This document shows, piece after piece, positions 14,540 through 18,704 of a stretch of DNA of 18,704 bases. The stretch comes from Gammaproteobacteria bacterium (GTDB lineage: Bacteria > Pseudomonadota > Gammaproteobacteria > Chromatiales > Chromatiaceae), in contig SBFV01000285.1 of the NCBI GenBank assembly GCA_006227775.1, forward strand, positions 1 through 18,704, given 5' to 3'. The position numbers were made by a program, and so were the translations under genes. Positions within the stretch are counted from its first letter, which is position 1. Each line of letters starts with the position of its first letter. Below the pieces are notes generated by a model. That model saw nothing but the letters and a program-made list of their open reading frames with translations. It was not told the origin of the DNA and made no database searches.

Positions 14540-15469
14540 TCAATTTCCGATGAGTCTGGCGATCCGCTTGTTTTCCGTGACCACATCCTTGCGAATCACC
14601 GCATAGTCGGTAACCTGCATAAGCTGGTTCCGTGCCGGCACAAGTCTGGTAGCCCAGGGAGACTTCTGGATGCCAAAAATCCGGTAACCATGTGGCTCCG
14701 TCACCGACTTTACCGCATGGAATGCCGCTGCCTCGGCGGCGTGATTTTCGAAGACAAGGGCTTTACATGTCTGGGATGCGATGCCCGGCTCAAGGGATCG
14801 GAAAACTTGCGGTTCGTGACCTTCTACATCGATCTTCACGATTGTTGGCCAGCCGAATTGGGAACCTTCGGCAACCTGAGATGCCGTCCGGATTTTAATC
14901 ACCTCGCTTTCGTCATCGGGACCGCCTGGCTGGATATGCAAACTCGCTCCACCAAAATTGGAATTGGGTATCACCAGGGTCAGCTCGGCCTCTTCCTCCC
15001 CCAAACCCGCTTGCACATACTCATAACGACCCGGGCATAGCGATTCCAGGTTGATTATATTGTTGGCACATAGCTTGGCTTGGGGTTCGATCGCAACGAC
15101 GTGGAGTAATGGTAGTTTTGCGGCCAGACTGCAGAAGCAGGCACCCTTGTTGGCACCGATGTCCCATAACACCTCATTGACGTCGGGGTTACATGCTTTC
15201 TCCAGGATTTCGATAACTTCCGGGTCGAATGATCTGAGCATGGCAAAATGCCAACCAACCAGATCATAAGGATCCACGATGACGTTGCGCCCGTGGATCG
15301 AAAAAGCAACGAGATCCCCGCTTTTATTCCAGGCCTTGGGCGTGATCCGGTCCAGCAGCCTGTGTTTTCCATGCTTGATGGGCATTGCACGGAGGAGCAG
15401 TGACACCAGGGTCTCACTGAACGAAAGCTGACGCGTCGCTTTCTCGCGAATGTTTTCTTGGTTACCCAT
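14540..15469 (-). CDS. FkbM-family SAM-dependent methyltransferase
   Basis: This 309-residue protein contains the FkbM methyltransferase core: LWDIGANKGACF (motif I, SAM binding, about 125-136 from this start), VVAIEPQ (motif II acidic residue), and TIVKIDVEGHEPQVF, the FkbM hallmark. FkbM enzymes O-methylate sugars, glycolipids or polyketides; the substrate here is unknown. An N-terminal region of about 110 residues precedes the core. Start choice is uncertain: the ATG at 15469 has GAG about six bases upstream, while an ATG at 15499 or a TTG at 15517 would add 10 or 16 residues without a visible ribosome-binding site. Codon use and GC content are lower than in the GH57 genes next to it and higher than in the genes to the right, so it may belong to acquired DNA. 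No other glycan or polyketide genes are visible. Confidence 0.85.
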   Translation of the reverse strand: MGNQENIREKATRQLSFSETLVSLLLRAMPIKHGKHRLLDRITPKAWNKSGDLVAFSIHGRNVIVDPYDLVGWHFAMLRSFDPEVIEILEKACNPDVNEVLWDIGANKGACFCSLAAKLPLLHVVAIEPQAKLCANNIINLESLCPGRYEYVQAGLGEEEAELTLVIPNSNFGGASLHIQPGGPDDESEVIKIRTASQVAEGSQFGWPTIVKIDVEGHEPQVFRSLEPGIASQTCKALVFENHAAEAAAFHAVKSVTEPHGYRIFGIQKSPWATRLVPARNQLMQVTDYAVIRKDVVTENKRIARLIGN

Positions 15470-15673
15470 GTATTTCTCGGAACTTTCTGCACCGATCATG
15501 GCGTGACTGTCGTGCAAGCGAATTACAAGAAACCAGCGACCCGCCGGGCCGGGAACGCGCAGCGTGCATGAGATCGGCAGGGCATGGTCTGCATCTTACT
15601 CTGTCTTTCTCGCGATATACACACTGCGCCTCGACTTTGGCTAAGGAGCGGGCTGTATCACCCTGCGCAGAAT

Positions 15674-16783
15674 TCATCCACCAAGGCCGGTCGGAATCCA
15701 ACCACGCTCGACGCAATCTCTAAAACACCATGCCGGGGTGGTTTCAGTTTTGTAATTCCAGAAAAACCACCCCATGTATTTTTCAAACGTCAGCATCTGC
15801 GCCGCGGCATAACCACGATAAGCCAGCGTCATTTGGTAATCATCCATGTTTTCTAAAGCATGATTGAAGGGACCTTCCGCCCAGAGGGAAACGACCTTCA
15901 AATCCATGCCTAGACTCCATTCACCACAATACACCGGCAGATTTAATTCCTTGATAATTCCGTCGGCTTCATTTTTCAATTCAATCACGCTTTTGTGAAT
16001 GTGCCCATAAATATCCAAATCAATGTCTTCGCGCATGAAACACTGATAACGATGAATGTCCATGATGACATTCTCAAATTCCGGCGGCTGCATAAAACCC
16101 ATATAATGCCGATGCGAGCGGAAGCCATCATGGAACACCACGGCCACGCTGTCTGGCGAACAATATTCGCGAATGCGATGATAGGCGGCAAGGTAATATT
16201 TTTTTAATACTTCCGTATCTATATCCCAACGAGGTTCGTTTAAGACCTCAATGCCATGCAGGGCCGGCGCGCGGTGATAACGCTCAGCTAACCACGCCAT
16301 GAAGTTTATGGCGTGGTCGATGTATTCCTGCCGGGTATGCCATTCGCATACGTCCATGATACCGCCATTATCGAACCCGTTCTGACAGCCTGGGGCCGCA
16401 TGCAAATCGAGGATGACGGCCAGTTCAAATTCCTCCGCCCATTGCATCACATGATCCACAATCGCCAAACCGCCTTCAACAAATGGGTAGCGGCTTTCGC
16501 CATAAAAACGATGATACGGATAATTTTTTCCAAATAACCAATGTCCAACGGGTAAACGCACCGCATTCACACCGACGCTGGCAAGCCACTGAAAATCATC
16601 CCTGGTGATAAATGAATTCCAATGCCGTTGTAAGCGTTTTGTCGCGGCTTCCATGCCCAATTCCGTGCAGAATGAGGTTTCATCTCTAGCCGCAAGCCCC
16701 TCGAATAAACTCGGGGTAATCCACTTTTCTAAAACCAACCAGCCGCCGAGATTTACGCCGCGAAGTTTTTTTGGATGAGGCAT
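15674..16783 (-). CDS. GH5 (subfamily 9-like) exo-beta-1,3-glucanase, cytosolic
   Basis: This 369-residue protein closely follows the fungal Exg1-type glucan 1,3-beta-glucosidase pattern (GH5_9, EC 3.2.1.58). It shows RGVNLGGWLVLEKWITPSLF (8-27), VNAVRLPVGHW, DLHAAPGCQNGFDNGG (126-141), EVLNEP with Glu183 as acid/base, a DIHRYQ segment near 242, YCGEWS with Glu288 as nucleophile, and GWFFWNYKTE near 338-347. Such enzymes remove glucose from the ends of beta-1,3-glucans or act on glucosides. There is no signal peptide: the catalytic domain begins at residue 8, so the enzyme should stay in the cytosol, unlike secreted fungal relatives. GGGAG precedes the ATG, which lies one base after the transporter stop codon (TGA-C-ATG). 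Base composition is much more A/T-rich than in the left part of the window. Subfamily assignment is from remembered motifs. Confidence 0.9.
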   Translation of the reverse strand: MPHPKKLRGVNLGGWLVLEKWITPSLFEGLAARDETSFCTELGMEAATKRLQRHWNSFITRDDFQWLASVGVNAVRLPVGHWLFGKNYPYHRFYGESRYPFVEGGLAIVDHVMQWAEEFELAVILDLHAAPGCQNGFDNGGIMDVCEWHTRQEYIDHAINFMAWLAERYHRAPALHGIEVLNEPRWDIDTEVLKKYYLAAYHRIREYCSPDSVAVVFHDGFRSHRHYMGFMQPPEFENVIMDIHRYQCFMREDIDLDIYGHIHKSVIELKNEADGIIKELNLPVYCGEWSLGMDLKVVSLWAEGPFNHALENMDDYQMTLAYRGYAAAQMLTFEKYMGWFFWNYKTETTPAWCFRDCVERGWIPTGLGG

Positions 16784-16784
16784 G

Positions 16785-18485
16785 TCATTCTCCCGGGAAT
16801 TCTAAAGTCTTTTCGTGGAACAACGGAGCGTTTTCTAAGTGAGTGATGCTCAACAAGGTAGCATTGGGCAAGTATTGATGAATTAAGCGCAGCATTTGTT
16901 CTTCACTGGCGGCGTCCAAAGAATCAAAGGCCTCCTGCAAAAATATCCAATGCGGTTTGTTTAATAACAATCGCACCATGCCCAGGCGTTGTTGTTCTTT
17001 GCGCGATAAACTGCGAGTCCAAACATCCACGTTATCCAGTTGTTCAATCAGATGGTTCAACCCGACAACCATCAGCGTTTGCGCTATTTCCTCATGGGTG
17101 AAACAAGATCCTGACTTGGGATAACAAATCGCTTCACGCAGCGTGAAGTTCGCGGGAAGATGAGGACGGGGCGGCATGAAGAATAATTTGTCATTATTTG
17201 GCAATTCGATCCTTCCCGATCCCCAAGGACGAAGTTGCGCAATGGCGCGGAATAATTTCGCCCCCGTAAACGTATTGCCCGTAATCAAAACATGATCCCC
17301 TTGCTGAATTTCCATGTTAATGCCACTGGCAAGCACGGGACCATTTAATTTGGCAATGGTTAAATCGCGGAGCGCCAATACCGGTTTGTTGGCTTGCTCG
17401 ACCACTATCCAATGATGTTCTGGCTTGGCGATTTCTTCATCAACCGCGTCCAGGGCTTTAATCAAACCCAATACCCGTTCCACGGAAGCACGCCACAAGG
17501 CAATACTTGCCAAATTATTCACAGGCCATGATAAAGCCGATGCCATTTCCTGAAAGGCTTGAGCGGACTGCATCAATGCACCCAGACTGATCGCACCTGA
17601 AATATAACGGGGGGAAGAAACCAAAACGGGGAATGCCATGGACAACAAACCATAGCCTGTACTGAAGGCCAATATGTATTGCCACGCGCCGGTTTGTTGT
17701 GACCAGACTTCCTGGATCTGAGTAAATAATTTCCTAAAACGCTTTTTTTCAAAATTTTCGGCCTCAATCAAGGCAATGGCTTGGCTGTTTTCTCGGGCAT
17801 CAATTAAACCAGAACGAAAATTGGCTTCAGCCGTTTGATTGGCATAGGTGGCTTTTGTTAAAGGGATACCCACCAACCAGCCTAGCCATGAGGCTAACCC
17901 TGCATAGACAATGGCAATCCACACCAAATGACCCCGTAGATCGAAGGTGAAGACAAAATCAACGGTAATGACACCCGACAAAGACCACAGAATCTGCGTA
18001 AAACTGATCAGTGACAAACACGAATAAAATAAAGAATGGCCCAACGAAATCGCCGATTCCGTGGCAATACGGCAATCCTCTGCAATCCTTTCATCAGGAT
18101 TGTCATGCTCACCCGGCATATGCGATACCAGATAATGCCGACCATCATTCATCCAACGGTCCGTGACCTTTTCGGTCAACCAAGTACGCCAATCAATCAT
18201 TAATCGCCGTTTAACGGTTAAATGCGATACCGTAATCAAAATACTGGCCAGCATAATCACCAAAAGCACCATGATCTGCTTGGTCAAGCCGGACATCGAA
18301 TGCTGCTCGATGGCATCAAATAACGCCGCGTTCCACTTATTCACCAGGACCGCCATCACGATTTGCAAAACGGTCAGCCCCACTAAAATCACAGTTAAAC
18401 GCCATACTATCTTTTTATTATCAGAAAACCAGAATCCACCCGCGAAACGAACAAAATCCATAAAAAAACTTTGCGAGACCCGCAT
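16785..18485 (-). CDS. SbmA/BacA/ABCD-like membrane transporter with degenerate ATP-binding domain
   Basis: This 566-residue protein has an N-terminal membrane domain of the ABC_membrane_2/SbmA-BacA type: helices near 26-48, 70-90, 145-170, 186-207 and 268-290, with the family-like IDWRTWLTEKVTDRWM and FRSGLIDARENSQAIALIEAE. A C-terminal ABC-type domain starts near 368. Relatives with this layout (E. coli YddA, peroxisomal ABCD, BacA-like proteins) move peptides, acyl-CoA or cobalamin. All nucleotide motifs are altered: Walker A reads GNTFTGAK (403-410, one residue short, Lys misplaced), the Q-loop Gln is Pro439, the signature reads LSRKE (493-497), and the Walker B Asp is Gln517. The following Glu518 and the switch His549 remain. 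The frame is intact, so this is not simple decay. The ATG at 18485 has only a weak AGAG upstream. It is coupled to the glucanase gene. Confidence 0.88.
   Translation of the reverse strand: MRVSQSFFMDFVRFAGGFWFSDNKKIVWRLTVILVGLTVLQIVMAVLVNKWNAALFDAIEQHSMSGLTKQIMVLLVIMLASILITVSHLTVKRRLMIDWRTWLTEKVTDRWMNDGRHYLVSHMPGEHDNPDERIAEDCRIATESAISLGHSLFYSCLSLISFTQILWSLSGVITVDFVFTFDLRGHLVWIAIVYAGLASWLGWLVGIPLTKATYANQTAEANFRSGLIDARENSQAIALIEAENFEKKRFRKLFTQIQEVWSQQTGAWQYILAFSTGYGLLSMAFPVLVSSPRYISGAISLGALMQSAQAFQEMASALSWPVNNLASIALWRASVERVLGLIKALDAVDEEIAKPEHHWIVVEQANKPVLALRDLTIAKLNGPVLASGINMEIQQGDHVLITGNTFTGAKLFRAIAQLRPWGSGRIELPNNDKLFFMPPRPHLPANFTLREAICYPKSGSCFTHEEIAQTLMVVGLNHLIEQLDNVDVWTRSLSRKEQQRLGMVRLLLNKPHWIFLQEAFDSLDAASEEQMLRLIHQYLPNATLLSITHLENAPLFHEKTLEFPGE
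17256..17279 (-). other. degenerate Walker A site in the transporter
   Basis: The codons for residues 403-410 read G-N-T-F-T-G-A-K, followed directly by LFRAIAQL and PWGSGRI. Homologues have G-x-x-G-x-G-K-S/T-x before LFRAI. The P-loop is therefore one residue short and lacks the GK(S/T) core, while the flanking sequence is well kept. Confidence 0.8.
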
Positions 18486-18552
18486 GGAAATGCACTCTTG
18501 ATAATGGATTATTTAAGCGCCCATTTCACCCAAATATAATGCGCGGCATATC

Positions 18553-18704
18553 TTATATTTTCCAATCCAGTGTTGCGAGCAATGGATAATGATCGGATGG
18601 ATAAACGGCATTTTCATGGTAATAGTCCAAGCAACTGCTTTGTATTTTAAAATGGGCGGACACCAGTATCCAATCAATCGGGCCACCCTTATCAATCATG
18701 CCAT
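18553..18704 (-). CDS. endonuclease/exonuclease/phosphatase-family protein, C-terminal end only
   Basis: The last 50 codons of a gene that enters from the right edge are visible. They read MIDKGGPIDWILVSAHFKIQ, a middle segment with DYYHEN, then YPSDHYPLLATLDWKI and TAA. The pattern of a IDWIL strand, then a Tyr-rich segment, then SDH-PL is the C-terminal signature of the EEP (exonuclease III / DNase I / inositol phosphatase) fold, in which the Asp-His of SDH belongs to the active site. Which EEP branch it is (nuclease, phosphodiesterase or phosphatase) cannot be seen. It ends 67 bases before the transporter ATG on the same strand, with similar A/T-rich codon use, so the three genes may share a transcript. 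Confidence 0.75.
   Translation of the reverse strand, partial: GMIDKGGPIDWILVSAHFKIQSSCLDYYHENAVYPSDHYPLLATLDWKI

Noticed and set aside
1..18704. tRNA, rRNA, CRISPR array, insertion sequence or integrase
   Set aside because: None was seen on reading both strands; no repeat-spacer pattern, transposase motif or tRNA-like segment was found, although tRNA detection by eye is limited.

Overview
The window reads as a bacterial chromosome segment with two kinds of sequence. Positions 1 to about 14.5 kb are GC-rich, with strongly G/C-biased third codon positions. They carry Gram-negative envelope genes (outer-membrane phospholipase A, a lipoprotein, several signal peptides). A gammaproteobacterium, possibly a Chromatiales-type sulfur bacterium, is the best guess; this is inference from gene content and no rRNA or marker gene is present. 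From about 15.5 kb to the right end the sequence is visibly more A/T-rich, and the genes there look acquired.

Left block (1-6155, all minus strand). A GntP-type permease (2782-4242) is followed by phospholipase A (1625-2755) and then by Mrp-type Na+/H+ antiporter subunits: a DUF4040/MnhB fusion (660-1616), an MnhC/NuoK-like protein (259-663) and the start of an MnhD/NuoM-like protein (1-262, cut by the window edge). The antiporter genes overlap stop-to-start, and phospholipase A lies 8 bases from the first of them, so the set probably forms one transcript. Upstream are a glycine-zipper lipoprotein (4382-4618), a Rap1a-like secreted protein (4714-5097) and a LigB/YgiD-type extradiol dioxygenase (5319-6155).

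Middle block (6638-14314, nearly all plus strand). This is an alpha-glucan block: glycogen phosphorylase (6638-9145) and two adjacent but different GH57 enzymes (11425-12750 and 12806-14314), which together could degrade or remodel glycogen. Between them are a Gly/Tyr/Pro-rich exported protein (9478-10050), an exported protein made of two tandem copies of one domain (10285-10962), and a small minus-strand ORF (11107-11349). Upstream of the phosphorylase is a decayed N-terminal fragment that resembles a PilU/PilT pilus-retraction ATPase (6379-6540).

Right block (14540-18704, all minus strand). An FkbM-type methyltransferase (14540-15469) has intermediate base composition. It is followed by three A/T-richer genes, probably co-transcribed: the tail of an endonuclease/exonuclease/phosphatase-family protein (18553-18704), an SbmA/BacA/ABCD-like membrane transporter fused to an ATP-binding domain (16785-18485), and a cytosolic, fungal-Exg1-like GH5 exo-beta-1,3-glucanase (15674-16783). 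The transporter and glucanase are one base apart. The most unusual signal in the window is here: every nucleotide-binding motif of the transporter is degenerate, although the frame is intact, so it may no longer run on ATP. A beta-glucan or glucoside uptake-and-cleavage function for this pair is a hypothesis only.
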